NCBI GenBank assembly: GCA_002314445.1
Contig: DCFX01000026.1
Coordinates: 1 to 23,037, forward strand
Direction of reading: 5' to 3'
Origin: Treponema sp. UBA1793
GTDB lineage: Bacteria > Spirochaetota > Spirochaetia > Treponematales > Treponemataceae
Length of the DNA: 23,037 bases
Below the pieces are notes generated by a model that saw nothing but the letters and a program-made list of their open reading frames with translations, was not told where the DNA came from and searched no databases. Positions 7,527 through 15,667 of the stretch are shown piece by piece (the first letter of the stretch is position 1; each line of letters begins with the position of its first letter). Both the position numbers and the translations under genes were made by a program.

Positions 7527-8159
7527 TTAGTTCAGTGCGATGCCGGAGCCTTTGAGCGTCATATCCTGATCTGCTTTTAAGCTGCAAGTCTTTGACGCTT
7601 TGCTCTGGAATTCGTCCATGGAAAAATCAGCCTTTTTCTTTGCTTTCATCGTTATGGTGTCCGCTTCAAAAGTCATTTCTTTTTTTGCGGATAATGATAT
7701 CTTTTCATCTGTTTCAAGATTCACAAGTTTATCCTTCTTTGAAAATTCAAAGCGTGTCTTTCCGCCTGCGGCTATAAGCTGCACTTTCTCCGAGTCCTTC
7801 GTATCGTCGATGATTATCATGTTTTCGCTTGTGCTCTTTACGAAGTGCAGCGCATTCTTTCCGTCCTTGTTCAAATCAGCATCGCCGTTCTCTCCTGATT
7901 CCGGCGGTTTTGCGTTCTCAGACCAGATTGTACCAATGGCAACCTGGCATGTTTCCTCATCGTCAAGGGAGGCCACAAGAACCTGCTGGTCAACGTCCGG
8001 AAGTGTGCTGAATCCCGCTGCGCTTCCGGCGTTGATGCTCAGATATGGTATCCATGCTGAGACGGCGTCTTTTTCCAGCGTTCTTGTTACCTTTATGCGG
8101 TCCATTTTATCGGGATCTTTATTGTCGGAAACCTTTGCAAGGTACATACTAAAGCTCAT
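7527..8159 (-). CDS. Short gp5/gpV-like baseplate protein (OB fold plus beta-helix)
   Basis: 210 aa; AGAGGTG lies upstream of the ATG. Residues ~1-85 form an OB fold close in pattern to the large spike (VSDNKDPDKMDRIKV here, VADNKDPDCLGRLRI there; LPDVDQQVLVA here, LPDIGTQVLVF there). A Gly/Asp/Asn linker (~86-102) leads to beta-helix strands rich in Lys and Thr (~103-210, for example KKEMTFEADTITMKAKKK), ending in ISS-like strand GSGIALN. It resembles gpV/gp5 without a tip module. Two OB-helix proteins in one operon may form a hub-proximal piece and a terminal spike, or be alternative spikes. It lies between the LysM protein and the hub. Confidence 0.8.
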   Translation of the reverse strand: MSFSMYLAKVSDNKDPDKMDRIKVTRTLEKDAVSAWIPYLSINAGSAAGFSTLPDVDQQVLVASLDDEETCQVAIGTIWSENAKPPESGENGDADLNKDGKNALHFVKSTSENMIIIDDTKDSEKVQLIAAGGKTRFEFSKKDKLVNLETDEKISLSAKKEMTFEADTITMKAKKKADFSMDEFQSKASKTCSLKADQDMTLKGSGIALN

Positions 8160-8186
8160 GTTTCACCTCTTTCTTCTATATAAGTA

Positions 8187-8807
8187 TCAATACAGCGGCG
8201 GCAGTTCTACGATTGTTCCCGGAGCGACGTGCTCGGGATCGTCTATGTTGTTCGCATCGGCAATGGCTCGCCACTTTCTGCTGTCGTGATATTCGCGTGC
8301 GGAAAGGGATGAGAGTGTTTCACCTTCACGCACGGCCATCCGTTTTGTGTGGTCGGCGGATTCGCGGCGCGTATTTGAAAGCTGAGTGGATGCTGTCGCA
8401 TATTCTTTGAAAACGGCTTTGAGTATTGCACGCAGCGGTGTTCCGTCGTTTGCAAAAAGCGTATACCGCTGGACAAGGTCTTCCAGGACGCAGTCGAAAC
8501 TCAGGCTGCCCCACGAAAAACGCAGGAGCGGCGGACGATGTTCCTGCGCGTTTACGAGCATAAGTTCTTCTACCTTTTTCGTATGTTCGCGGACATCTGT
8601 TTTGTCTTCTGACGTATCAAAAAATAATTCCATCGAAAGGCGTTTTCGTTCTCCCATGGTAAACTGGACAGGAGGAGAATCAAGACCGAATACATTCACT
8701 TCGCTCCACGGTGTTTTCTTTTCAAGTACATATTCCTTGGGGTTGAACATCACTTTGATATCTTCACTTTTATCGAGATTTGTTATTACCGCTTTCTCTA
8801 ATGCCAT
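8187..8807 (-). CDS. LysM-containing tube/baseplate connector (Afp7-like)
   Basis: 206 aa; a strong AGGGAGG precedes the ATG. Residues ~1-140 match the CIS tube-associated domain that precedes LysM in Afp7-type proteins: VMFNPKEYVLEKK near the start, KRLSMELFFDTSED in the middle, and PPLLRFSWGSLSFDCVLEDL. Residues ~152-206 are a LysM motif (VREGETLSSLSAREY, then WRAIADANNIDDP and PGTIVELPPLY). In T4 and Afp structures the LysM-type protein (gp53/Afp7) clamps tube-initiator proteins to the hub; it need not bind peptidoglycan. Its position directly after tube B and before the OB/hub genes fits. Confidence 0.88.
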   Translation of the reverse strand: MALEKAVITNLDKSEDIKVMFNPKEYVLEKKTPWSEVNVFGLDSPPVQFTMGERKRLSMELFFDTSEDKTDVREHTKKVEELMLVNAQEHRPPLLRFSWGSLSFDCVLEDLVQRYTLFANDGTPLRAILKAVFKEYATASTQLSNTRRESADHTKRMAVREGETLSSLSAREYHDSRKWRAIADANNIDDPEHVAPGTIVELPPLY

Positions 8808-8825
8808 AGTCTGATTCCTCCCTCT

Positions 8826-9266
8826 TTAATTACCGTCTACCACGAGACCTTCGTGCGTTATTTCTATCCGTTCAACTGCAAAGTCGCTGCCCATATTCGT
8901 CTCAAGTTTCGGTCCGATCCAGCGGCAGGGAAATGCACGGTAAAAATTCCACCGTTTCAACTCTTTACTCTCTGTATCTTTCAATACTATGGAGCCGTTT
9001 TTCCGTTCAATTTTTTTGTCTTCCAGCAGTGTCTCTTTGTACCAGTTGAACAGGGCCTCATTCTCTGTTATTCCTTTTTCGAGAATAAGATTCGGATAGC
9101 GGGTCCGTCCGTAAAATTTATGCGTAGAAGTATTCAATCCGCCTTCTTCGATTTCATACACATACGTTTCCGCTTCCAGCCCTTCACATTTCTGGAAACG
9201 GGCTGTCTCTATACCGTCTATTTCCACTGTGAAATAATATGCCGAAATTTTTCCGTCATCTGCCAT
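8826..9266 (-). CDS. Tail tube protein B (gp19/Hcp-like, Afp1/5 family)
   Basis: 146 aa from the ATG at 9266, which is preceded by GGAG six bases upstream. A longer reading from 9311 would overlap the sheath B gene and lacks this spacing. The sequence shows the tube fold common to gp19 and Hcp: ISAYYFTVEIDGIE at the start, GLEAETYVYEIEEGG, and the conserved closing region with WNFYRAFPCRWIGPKL and AVERIEITHEGL. It would assemble hexameric rings forming the inner tube or the baseplate-proximal tube initiator. It pairs with sheath B just upstream (16 bp gap). Confidence 0.9.
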   Translation of the reverse strand: MADDGKISAYYFTVEIDGIETARFQKCEGLEAETYVYEIEEGGLNTSTHKFYGRTRYPNLILEKGITENEALFNWYKETLLEDKKIERKNGSIVLKDTESKELKRWNFYRAFPCRWIGPKLETNMGSDFAVERIEITHEGLVVDGN

Positions 9267-9282
9267 AGACTTCTCCTTCTGT

Positions 9283-10806
9283 TTATTCGTCCTGTATATA
9301 TACGCTGGCACCGTCCTTTTCGGCGGTAATCAGTATTTTAAAAAATTCCAGAGGCTTTACGATTGCAACTCCGACCTGAAATGTCAGTATGCCGTCATCG
9401 ATATTTTCGGGCGGGTTGAGTTCACTGTCGCATCTGACGAAGAATCCCTGTTCTGCCGTACTGCCGGCAAGGTATCCTTCCATCCACAAATCGAGCAGAA
9501 ATCCCGATACCTGCCGGACAAGCCTTTTCCAGAGGTTCTTATCATTCACTTCAAAAACGGCCCACTGCGTTCCTGTTTTTATTGCAGCTGTTATACGTGA
9601 AAATGTTCTGCGCACATTTATATATTTCCAGTCCGGATCGGAAGACAACGTCCTCGCTCCCCAGATTTTTACGCCTGAGCCCGGAAAATACCGGAGCATG
9701 TTGATTCTGTTTTCATACAGAACTTCCTGTCCGCCGGTGCTGACTTTCTGTGCAATTCCTGCCGCCCCCTGAAGCACACAGTTCGCTGGTGCATGGAAAA
9801 CGCCGTTTTCATTGTCCTCTGCCACAATACATCCGCAGATGGCACCGGAAGGCGGAATACGGATCGTTTTTGCGCCTACAGGATCAAGCGGATCAAGCAC
9901 GTCGATAAAAGGATAATAGGCCGCTGCGAACGGTGTATCAAGTTTTTTTGCCCAGTCAGCTGCTTCCGGAAAATCAAGTCCCGGAGGTATGTCAAGGATA
10001 GCGAATCTTCCGGGAAAGCGGGAGGCCTGATCTATTAGCGCCTGCTGTACAGCCTGTACATCCAGATGCTTTTCCTCCATGCTTTTTCCGGCAATGGAAA
10101 GAAGCCAGAACATGTCAGGTGCTGCGACGAGAGAAATGTCGTCACGGCTTTCAAAACAGCCGATGCCGGAATACTGTTCAGGACCGCCGTACCCCCCGAT
10201 AAAAGCGCCCGCGGTCAGATCAGCGATACCGTCGCAGCCTCCTCTCAGCATCCGTCCGTATACATTTTCAACCATTCCCGTATGGTTGCCGCCTTTTATC
10301 CGGCAGAGCTGCGACCGACTGTTTATGTACCTTTCAAAATACCTTTCATCCTGCGGATCAGGTGACAGGTGCAGATACGATTCACCCTTTCCCCTGTAAG
10401 AAAAACGCATTGAAAAATATGAGTCTTTCTCATGCCATACACGTACCGTTATGTAGTTTCCCCAGTGGCCGGCGCTCAGCGCTTCGACCGCGAACGAACC
10501 TGCCGCGCACGGAATGTGTATTGACGCACACCTGGCTGACTCGGTATTTGCCACGCGCGTTACAATGCACTCCGCGCCGCCGCATTTAAAATAGGTATAT
10601 ACTGAACACGGAAGGACCCCTGCCGTATCGAACCCGCCGAAAACTGAAAGATATGCGTCGAAACTTTTGAGATGTACCGGCCTGTTTACCGGTCCGCGTT
10701 CCGTAATACCTGCAAACGCAGTAAGGCAGCGTTTGTCGATTTTCAGAGGATTTAATGTATACTGCTGTTCCGATACATATATACCGGGTATGACCATTTG
10801 TTCCAT
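9283..10806 (-). CDS. Tail sheath protein B (507 aa)
   Basis: The N-terminus (VIPGIYVSEQ) is the sheath arm; the conserved C-terminal domain is complete (GVKIWGARTLSS, WKYINVRRTFS, CDSELNPPENID). The middle, about residues 90-300, is a larger variable domain than in sheath A. Contractile sheath subunits interlock through N- and C-terminal arms and drive the tube through the target membrane. The start at 10806 has only a moderate GAGG 11 nt upstream; an ATG three codons in is the alternative. The gene follows the VWA gene by 14 bp. Afp and PVC also carry several sheath paralogues, one of which binds the baseplate. Confidence 0.93.
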   Translation of the reverse strand: MEQMVIPGIYVSEQQYTLNPLKIDKRCLTAFAGITERGPVNRPVHLKSFDAYLSVFGGFDTAGVLPCSVYTYFKCGGAECIVTRVANTESARCASIHIPCAAGSFAVEALSAGHWGNYITVRVWHEKDSYFSMRFSYRGKGESYLHLSPDPQDERYFERYINSRSQLCRIKGGNHTGMVENVYGRMLRGGCDGIADLTAGAFIGGYGGPEQYSGIGCFESRDDISLVAAPDMFWLLSIAGKSMEEKHLDVQAVQQALIDQASRFPGRFAILDIPPGLDFPEAADWAKKLDTPFAAAYYPFIDVLDPLDPVGAKTIRIPPSGAICGCIVAEDNENGVFHAPANCVLQGAAGIAQKVSTGGQEVLYENRINMLRYFPGSGVKIWGARTLSSDPDWKYINVRRTFSRITAAIKTGTQWAVFEVNDKNLWKRLVRQVSGFLLDLWMEGYLAGSTAEQGFFVRCDSELNPPENIDDGILTFQVGVAIVKPLEFFKILITAEKDGASVYIQDE

Positions 10807-10820
10807 GTATCCAGGTGCCT

Positions 10821-12017
10821 CTACTTTGGTGCTTTAGGCGCCTTTGGCGCTTTCGGCTTTTCAATTTTTCCAGGTGCGGCATTCTTCTTTTTCTTTTTAA
10901 GTTCCGGCATATATCTGCAGAACGGACAATAGTCCCAGTTGTCTTTCATACGCATACCGCAGTCGGGACAACGCCGCCCTGTAATTCCGATACTTTTCCG
11001 TTTCTGTATTTTCCGGATTATTATGAGGACAATGAGAATTATGATGACGGACAGAATAATTGCCGCTATAAGATAACGCATCCATTTCGGGACGGGAAGT
11101 TTTACGGCTACGAAAGTTTTCTGCCCTTTACCGTAGGCATCGTGCGCCTCGATATTTATGTCAAGAAGATGCGCAGCGTTGTCCGGTTTGACGCTCCGCA
11201 CTTTATAATTAATAACGTAGCATTTTGTGACGCATTGAAAAATATATTTCAGATTTGCGGGAATATTCTTCATAAACGGCGTATAGATGTACAAACCGCC
11301 GGATTTGTCCGCAATCTGGTCAAGGGTGCCCAAGCTCTGAACGCTCAGTACTTTCATACCGATTGCATAAACCGGAATTCCGGTATCGGAGAGAGCCGTA
11401 CTAAGCTGTGACATCGTAAAACGGCTGTCCTGATCGCGTCCGTCGGAAATCAGTATTATTATTTTTCTTCTTGTCTTTTTTGCTTCCACTTTGCGCAGAA
11501 TGTTCATGAGCGAATCATAAACACGCGGAGGCGCTTCCGATATCTGAATGCCGTTTATCAGGGACGGATCAACGGCATCTTTTGCTGCATCCTCAAAGAC
11601 AGGAACAGCCTGTTCTCCAATCGAATACACAGACAGTGTGTCGTTTTTGTTCATCAGGTCGACAAACTGGATGATTGCGTTCTTCTGGAAGTCGAGCGGT
11701 TCACCCTCCATAATTCCGTTGTTTGAAACAAGAATCGTATAATCAACCTTTTCGTCGGTCATTGAAAACTGCACAACCGAAGTTTTTGCCTTTATCGACT
11801 GTGTATCGATATGTGAAATAAACAGTCCGGGTGCAAGGCCTGAAACAGACTCCCCTTTCTCATCGCGTACGACAGCGAACGCAGTCATTGAAGGATAATC
11901 GCTTGAGACAATCTGATCGATTCGTATATTAAGCTGTTCACGTTTTACTTCGCTTTCGGCGGCGAACGCCGTCAGCGCACAGATAAAAAACAGTAAACAG
12001 GCAGCTATTTTTTTCAT
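10821..12017 (-). CDS. Membrane VWA protein with C-terminal zinc ribbon and KAPK tail
   Basis: 398 aa from ATG 12017; an in-frame GTG at 12023 overlaps the GGGAG ribosome binding site and is rejected. Signal peptide/anchor at 1-20; a von Willebrand factor A domain (~90-265), a transmembrane helix (~314-335), then a short tail with a CxxC...CxxC zinc ribbon (C350, C353, C364, C367), a Lys block, and three KAPK-type repeats at the end. The VWA metal site is not canonical: LVSNNG (97-101) stands where DxSxS is expected, although ISDGRDQD (190-197) resembles the later Asp loop. Predicted topology: VWA in the periplasm, ribbon in the cytoplasm. Role unknown; it could anchor or sense the assembled machine. 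It follows the FHA gene by 15 bp. Confidence 0.82.
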   Translation of the reverse strand: MKKIAACLLFFICALTAFAAESEVKREQLNIRIDQIVSSDYPSMTAFAVVRDEKGESVSGLAPGLFISHIDTQSIKAKTSVVQFSMTDEKVDYTILVSNNGIMEGEPLDFQKNAIIQFVDLMNKNDTLSVYSIGEQAVPVFEDAAKDAVDPSLINGIQISEAPPRVYDSLMNILRKVEAKKTRRKIIILISDGRDQDSRFTMSQLSTALSDTGIPVYAIGMKVLSVQSLGTLDQIADKSGGLYIYTPFMKNIPANLKYIFQCVTKCYVINYKVRSVKPDNAAHLLDINIEAHDAYGKGQKTFVAVKLPVPKWMRYLIAAIILSVIIILIVLIIIRKIQKRKSIGITGRRCPDCGMRMKDNWDYCPFCRYMPELKKKKKNAAPGKIEKPKAPKAPKAPK

Positions 12018-12032
12018 ACACACTCCCTATTT

Positions 12033-12401
12033 TTACAACAGTTTTATTTTAAATAACCCGTCGCCGAGTTTTATAAGATCGCCGTCGATTAATGTCGTCT
12101 TGACTGTTTCCGCATTATTAATCTGCATGGGCATACCGTTTCCCAAATCGACGACTGTGCACATACCGTCGGCAATCGTCAGATATGCCTGCTGGCGGCT
12201 CAGTCCCGAATTCAATATTCGTATTTCGCAGTCAGCGCCGCTGCCGATAAACGATTTTCCTTCATGTATAGTGTAAAACTTTCCGTTCCGTTCGGATTCG
12301 TCAAGGACAACAAGCCAGCCTGCAAGAGGCGCAAGACAAACAGGACAGTATTTCCAGGAAGGATCCATGACATGTCCTTCCGAACAGTATTTATATCTCA
12401 T
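12033..12401 (-). CDS. FHA-domain protein with N-terminal zinc ribbon
   Basis: 122 aa; AGGTAGG precedes the ATG. N-terminal metal site: C6, H10, C19, C22 (CSEGH...CPVC). FHA domain ~30-121 with FIGSG (51-55), the SRQQAYL strand (68-74) where SRxHA is usual, and the IDGDLIKLGD end. FHA domains bind phosphothreonine peptides; in T6SS an FHA protein (Fha1/TagH) is the switch for assembly under a Thr kinase/phosphatase pair. No kinase is present in this window. The Ser and Arg of the binding site are kept while the His is Gln, so binding may be retained. The ribbon resembles the one at the end of the neighbouring VWA protein, which suggests the two proteins work together. Confidence 0.85.
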   Translation of the reverse strand: MRYKYCSEGHVMDPSWKYCPVCLAPLAGWLVVLDESERNGKFYTIHEGKSFIGSGADCEIRILNSGLSRQQAYLTIADGMCTVVDLGNGMPMQINNAETVKTTLIDGDLIKLGDGLFKIKLL

Positions 12402-12419
12402 TTTTTACCTACCTTTTCT

Positions 12420-13937
12420 CTACAACAGCTGATAAACCCAGATTGTTCCGGTGTTATCCCTGCCTTTTTCACCCATGGTAAAACCGATTTCCGGTGTATA
12501 ATCATTTAATTCGCCTTCTTCAAAAACGACGAACAGATTCCTCCACCTGTTTTTCGTGTCTATTCCTTCAACAACAAGAGTTTTTGTCTTTTTACCATTG
12601 AGGAGCACATCAACAGAATAATTCCCCTGATGAATATCTGTCCGCCTGATAAGCAGCGTCTTTCTTCCGCGCACGATATTTTTCAAAACCAGCTTCATCG
12701 TTCCGCCGATCCACCGTTTTACAGTGTCATGCACAAGTTCACCGTCAGGATACGAAAATACTTCGTTCGATGTGGACGGATGAAGCGATTCATCAAATTT
12801 AACGCGGTGAGTTTCAAGCGATTCGGCAGACGCCATGTTGACCGTATCCACAAGCGTATATCTGCTCTCTCCGAACAGAAGCACATGCGGCATTGCATAG
12901 CTTATGTACTTTATGTCGTCGCTGCTCACTTCCTTTTCAACAAGTACTTCGCGCAGACCGTCCATAACAGTCTTATGAGCCTTGAGCATTTTGTCCGTTT
13001 CTTCGTACGACCCGCTGTAACTCTTTATATAATCTCCGAACTGATACATGGCGTTCCGCGCACGTTCGTACGCTTCCTTGACCGTGTACAGTTTTCCCTG
13101 TTTCTCATGTTCGCGTTCATATTCCGCAATCTCAAAAAGCACCTGATGATCAAGGTCAAAAAACGGAGATATTATATGGATGAGATCATCATAAAAAACG
13201 CCGGCCGTTTCCATAATCATTTTTCCGGTCATTGCAACAGTCTGCAGATTGCGTATCGAACCTATCTGGAGAACTTCATAACAGGAATTCGCAACACTTC
13301 TCGTATATTCAAGCATATCGGTCATAAACACCCGGAGATATTCCGACATTCCCTTCTTTACGTGAACTGCCCAGGGTACAAAACGGAAATCAAGCGTATT
13401 AATTCCCGGATCGCCGAAATCATTGTTGTTTTTTATTTCGCTTATCCCCTTGCCGTCCCCATCGGAAAGACTGATGCGTGCAAGTTCGATACTGTATTCC
13501 GACGGTACAAGTTCCTGCACAATACCGATCTTTGCCGTCTCCAGTTTATTCATGTATCCCTGCATATCGGGATTTTCTTTATTCTGATAAAAATCTTCCA
13601 TCCGTTCCTTGTATGAAATTGTTACATAGACAGTGGACGGAAGTTTGAATTTCTTCGGGTCAAGAACAATTGCCTGAGGCTCATACACAAAAACGGGCCG
13701 TCCAAGGGAATCGAAAGCAAGTCCCCTTCCGACAAGAAGCGTAATAAGTCCACCCTTTGTTTTTTCCGCCTGCACATGAAGCGAATCCAAAAATCCCGGA
13801 ACAATACCGGCACCGTGAAAGAGCATGTTGTACAGCGATTCTTTTCTGAAGTGATAATCTTCTATACTATTCCAGTATGCAGGCCCAACCTGCAGTCCCG
13901 GAAAAAAATTTGCACGTTTGTAAACATCCATTGTCAT
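12420..13937 (-). CDS. Uncharacterised 505-aa baseplate candidate with TssK-like start
   Basis: Unrecognised by firm motif. The start (ANFFPGLQVGPAYWNSIEDY) followed by a helix and a beta-rich part with GRGLAFDSLGRPVFVYEP resembles in outline the N-terminal shell domain of T6SS TssK and phage receptor-binding baseplate proteins. Residues ~215-330 are mainly helical (YEREHEKQGKLYTVKEAYER); ~400-505 return to beta strands (MKLVLKNIVRGRKTLLIR). No signal peptide or membrane segment is seen. The ATG overlaps the stop of the P2 gpI-like gene by four bases, suggesting coupled, near-equal synthesis. It may be a structural baseplate or adaptor protein linking the particle to the envelope proteins coded alongside. 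The function is an inference. Confidence 0.6.
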   Translation of the reverse strand: MTMDVYKRANFFPGLQVGPAYWNSIEDYHFRKESLYNMLFHGAGIVPGFLDSLHVQAEKTKGGLITLLVGRGLAFDSLGRPVFVYEPQAIVLDPKKFKLPSTVYVTISYKERMEDFYQNKENPDMQGYMNKLETAKIGIVQELVPSEYSIELARISLSDGDGKGISEIKNNNDFGDPGINTLDFRFVPWAVHVKKGMSEYLRVFMTDMLEYTRSVANSCYEVLQIGSIRNLQTVAMTGKMIMETAGVFYDDLIHIISPFFDLDHQVLFEIAEYEREHEKQGKLYTVKEAYERARNAMYQFGDYIKSYSGSYEETDKMLKAHKTVMDGLREVLVEKEVSSDDIKYISYAMPHVLLFGESRYTLVDTVNMASAESLETHRVKFDESLHPSTSNEVFSYPDGELVHDTVKRWIGGTMKLVLKNIVRGRKTLLIRRTDIHQGNYSVDVLLNGKKTKTLVVEGIDTKNRWRNLFVVFEEGELNDYTPEIGFTMGEKGRDNTGTIWVYQLL

Positions 13938-14740
13938 ATCAGTACATCCCCCTCTTCTCCCATTACCGTATCATTTGTAAGGATACGCTCGTGCCGCCTT
14001 TTTATTTCCGGCTTTTTAAAACACAGGTAACATCTTGTATGCACCGGCTTTTCTGCCTGAATTATCCGTGCCAGCCGCCGTATAAGACCGAAATCCATTT
14101 GCTCCGACTCAACTGGAAAATAGACGGAAAAGACGGAATCATTGTCTTCCAGTTCAAGTATATCAGCCGTCACTTCGGTACTTTCCGAAAATTCCATTGC
14201 ATCATACGGTATGCGGCCTTCAATTATCTGAGGGACAATACCCGAGACTATATATAAATAAGCCCTCAGTCCGAGTGCCGTTCCCCTGTAGCGGTACAGC
14301 GGTATGGCAAACTGCAGGAATTTCCGTATCTCGTCTTCTCCCCCAAGCTGATTCAAATCGACACCGAACCAGTCTGCCAGCATCGGAAGGAATTTTGCGG
14401 AACATTCCATCGGACGGAAATTCTCATACATGGTGTCTATTGTCAGACCGACTTCATTGTTCAGATGCTGGAATATCATGAGGAAATTCCGCAGAAAATC
14501 ATTTTCCTGATAATTCGACGGAAGATGCATAACCGGATTGCCGGATGCGGCATACAGCATCACGGTGTTCCTCTGCTCATTGTATACACAGTCGATAACC
14601 GTATAACGGGGAAGATCGGATTCTCTGAACGTAATGTCTATGCATTGTTCACCCAGTTCCGGCATAATTTTCCTGATGCGGTTGCGCGCTTTGTAAACGT
14701 CCAGGCCGACGCAGTCTTTTTTTAATTCATCTCCGTCCAT
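13934..14740 (-). CDS. P2 gpI-like baseplate wedge/tail protein (TIGR02242-type)
   Basis: 268 aa; AGGTGG upstream, and the ATG abuts the previous stop. Residues ~75-225 match the tail protein I pattern seen in eCIS loci: LRNFLMIFQHLNNEVGLTID, then FLPMLADWFGVDLN, IRKFLQFAIPLYRYRGTALGLRAYL, and the late RRLARIIQAEKPVHTRCYL. The family binds baseplate J proteins to form the wedge and anchors tail fibres. In Afp the equivalent is part of the Afp11-13 region. It is separated here from the J gene by eight genes, an unusual order. Confidence 0.85.
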   Translation of the reverse strand: MDGDELKKDCVGLDVYKARNRIRKIMPELGEQCIDITFRESDLPRYTVIDCVYNEQRNTVMLYAASGNPVMHLPSNYQENDFLRNFLMIFQHLNNEVGLTIDTMYENFRPMECSAKFLPMLADWFGVDLNQLGGEDEIRKFLQFAIPLYRYRGTALGLRAYLYIVSGIVPQIIEGRIPYDAMEFSESTEVTADILELEDNDSVFSVYFPVESEQMDFGLIRRLARIIQAEKPVHTRCYLCFKKPEIKRRHERILTNDTVMGEEGDVLI

Positions 14741-15157
14741 TTATTTCCACCTGCGTACCGTAATTCTCACGTTCTGCTTTGCATCCTCGTTTTCCTGAAC
14801 AACTGAGTAGCCCATATTCTTTACTTTATCCATTACAGTCTCATATGCGTACTGCCGCGTCAGTTTGTTCAGAATCTCATCCTGTTTCTGACCGGTAAAC
14901 GTCTCTATAGCCCACCAGTCGGCAACAATTTCGTACTTTCCTTCAACAGTCTGCCGTATCCCGATGCCGTATTTAGAACCGGTTTTTATCTCCATAAGGC
15001 AGCCGTTTATATCCTCATTTTTACCGTATCCGCATACAGTAAGTTTCTGCCCGTTTTCCGCCTGCAAATATTCCATGCCGAGCGCATGAAGCGCTTTTTT
15101 CAAATAATCCATGTTCTGAATCTTCGTGTCTATTTTTGAAATATGCGACATACTCAC
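14741..15157 (-). CDS. DUF1257 / Ycf35-like protein
   Basis: 138 aa; AAGGAG precedes the ATG. The N-terminus (SHISKIDTKIQNMDYLKKAL) and LKKALHALGMEY match the DUF1257 pattern of cyanobacterial and plastid Ycf35 proteins, as do GYGIGIRQTVEGKYEIVADWW in the middle and the basic RITVRRWK end. The biochemical role of the family is unknown. No transmembrane or metal motif is visible. It sits between the lipoprotein (75 bp spacer) and the tail I gene (no gap), within the CIS operon. Its presence in a contractile-machine locus is unexpected and may mean a chaperone or adaptor role. Confidence 0.75.
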   Translation of the reverse strand: MSMSHISKIDTKIQNMDYLKKALHALGMEYLQAENGQKLTVCGYGKNEDINGCLMEIKTGSKYGIGIRQTVEGKYEIVADWWAIETFTGQKQDEILNKLTRQYAYETVMDKVKNMGYSVVQENEDAKQNVRITVRRWK

Positions 15158-15232
15158 TGCTCCTTTTTATAAAAAAATCCTCATCAGCGGTGCGTCTTCA
15201 GACGCGTATAATAAAAATACAGGAATATTCAT
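15158..15232 (-). other. Longest intergenic spacer within the operon, with hairpin
   Basis: A 75-bp spacer. GCGTCT (15192-15197) and AGACGC (15200-15205) form a 6-bp perfect stem. In the direction of transcription it is followed, after about 15 nt, by a run of seven T, too far for a standard terminator. It may be a processing or attenuation site separating the envelope genes from the DUF1257-tail I block. Confidence 0.4.
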
Positions 15233-15667
15233 TCACTGCGACTTTTCCTGCTGGCCTGTCTGGATACGTATATATGCGTTTCCGGGGACTTTCTGTGTCA
15301 CGGTCTCAATGCTTCCCTTCACGAAACCGTTCGTTACACTCACAATCTTAAAGGTACCGATGACAGTTCCGAATGCTGCATCCGTACCGATATCACCCGT
15401 GACTCCTGCCGTCAGTCCGGTTTTTATATCACCTGCCTTTGCAAGAAGATATTTCTGAACGCCGTTTTCTTCCGAAACTTCCAGAACGCGCATGACGCCG
15501 TATATAGGTTCATACTCAACTTTTTTCTGTATAACGACGCTCTTTGGCAGCGGCGTAACTTCCAGAAGAACAAGCGGATCTTCAACTATCTTTCCGGAAG
15601 CACAGGATGAAAGTAAAATAATAAATAATAAAACAAAAAAGCCGGTTATTTTTCGAGAAGATTCCAT
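15233..15667 (-). CDS. Small lipoprotein, 144 aa
   Basis: Basic start, hydrophobic core and a lipobox LLSSC with Cys22 as the lipidation site. The mature part is beta-rich, with YGVMRVLEVSEENG, then TGVTGDIGTDAAFGTVIGTFKIVSV. It does not match a family I can name. It overlaps the preceding gene by 22 bp and has its own GGAG before the ATG, so both are made together. Spirochaete lipoproteins go to the outer face of the inner or the outer membrane. Here it likely partners the 463-aa exported protein to mark where the machine docks or leaves the cell. Confidence 0.75.
   Translation of the reverse strand: MESSRKITGFFVLLFIILLSSCASGKIVEDPLVLLEVTPLPKSVVIQKKVEYEPIYGVMRVLEVSEENGVQKYLLAKAGDIKTGLTAGVTGDIGTDAAFGTVIGTFKIVSVTNGFVKGSIETVTQKVPGNAYIRIQTGQQEKSQ

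Noticed and set aside
9267..9311. Longer N-terminus of tube B (MPAYIYRTNKQ)
   Set aside because: It would overlap the sheath B gene and is unlike the family start. GGAG sits correctly before the ATG at 9266.
12018..12023. GTG start for the VWA gene at 12023
   Set aside because: It overlaps GGGAG. The ATG at 12017 gives a normal signal peptide (MKKIAACLLFF).
12630..13616. Plus-strand 328-aa open frame opposite the 505-aa protein
   Set aside because: It lies wholly antisense to a well-supported gene with good start and spacing. Its Arg/His/Phe-rich composition is that of a complement of coding DNA.
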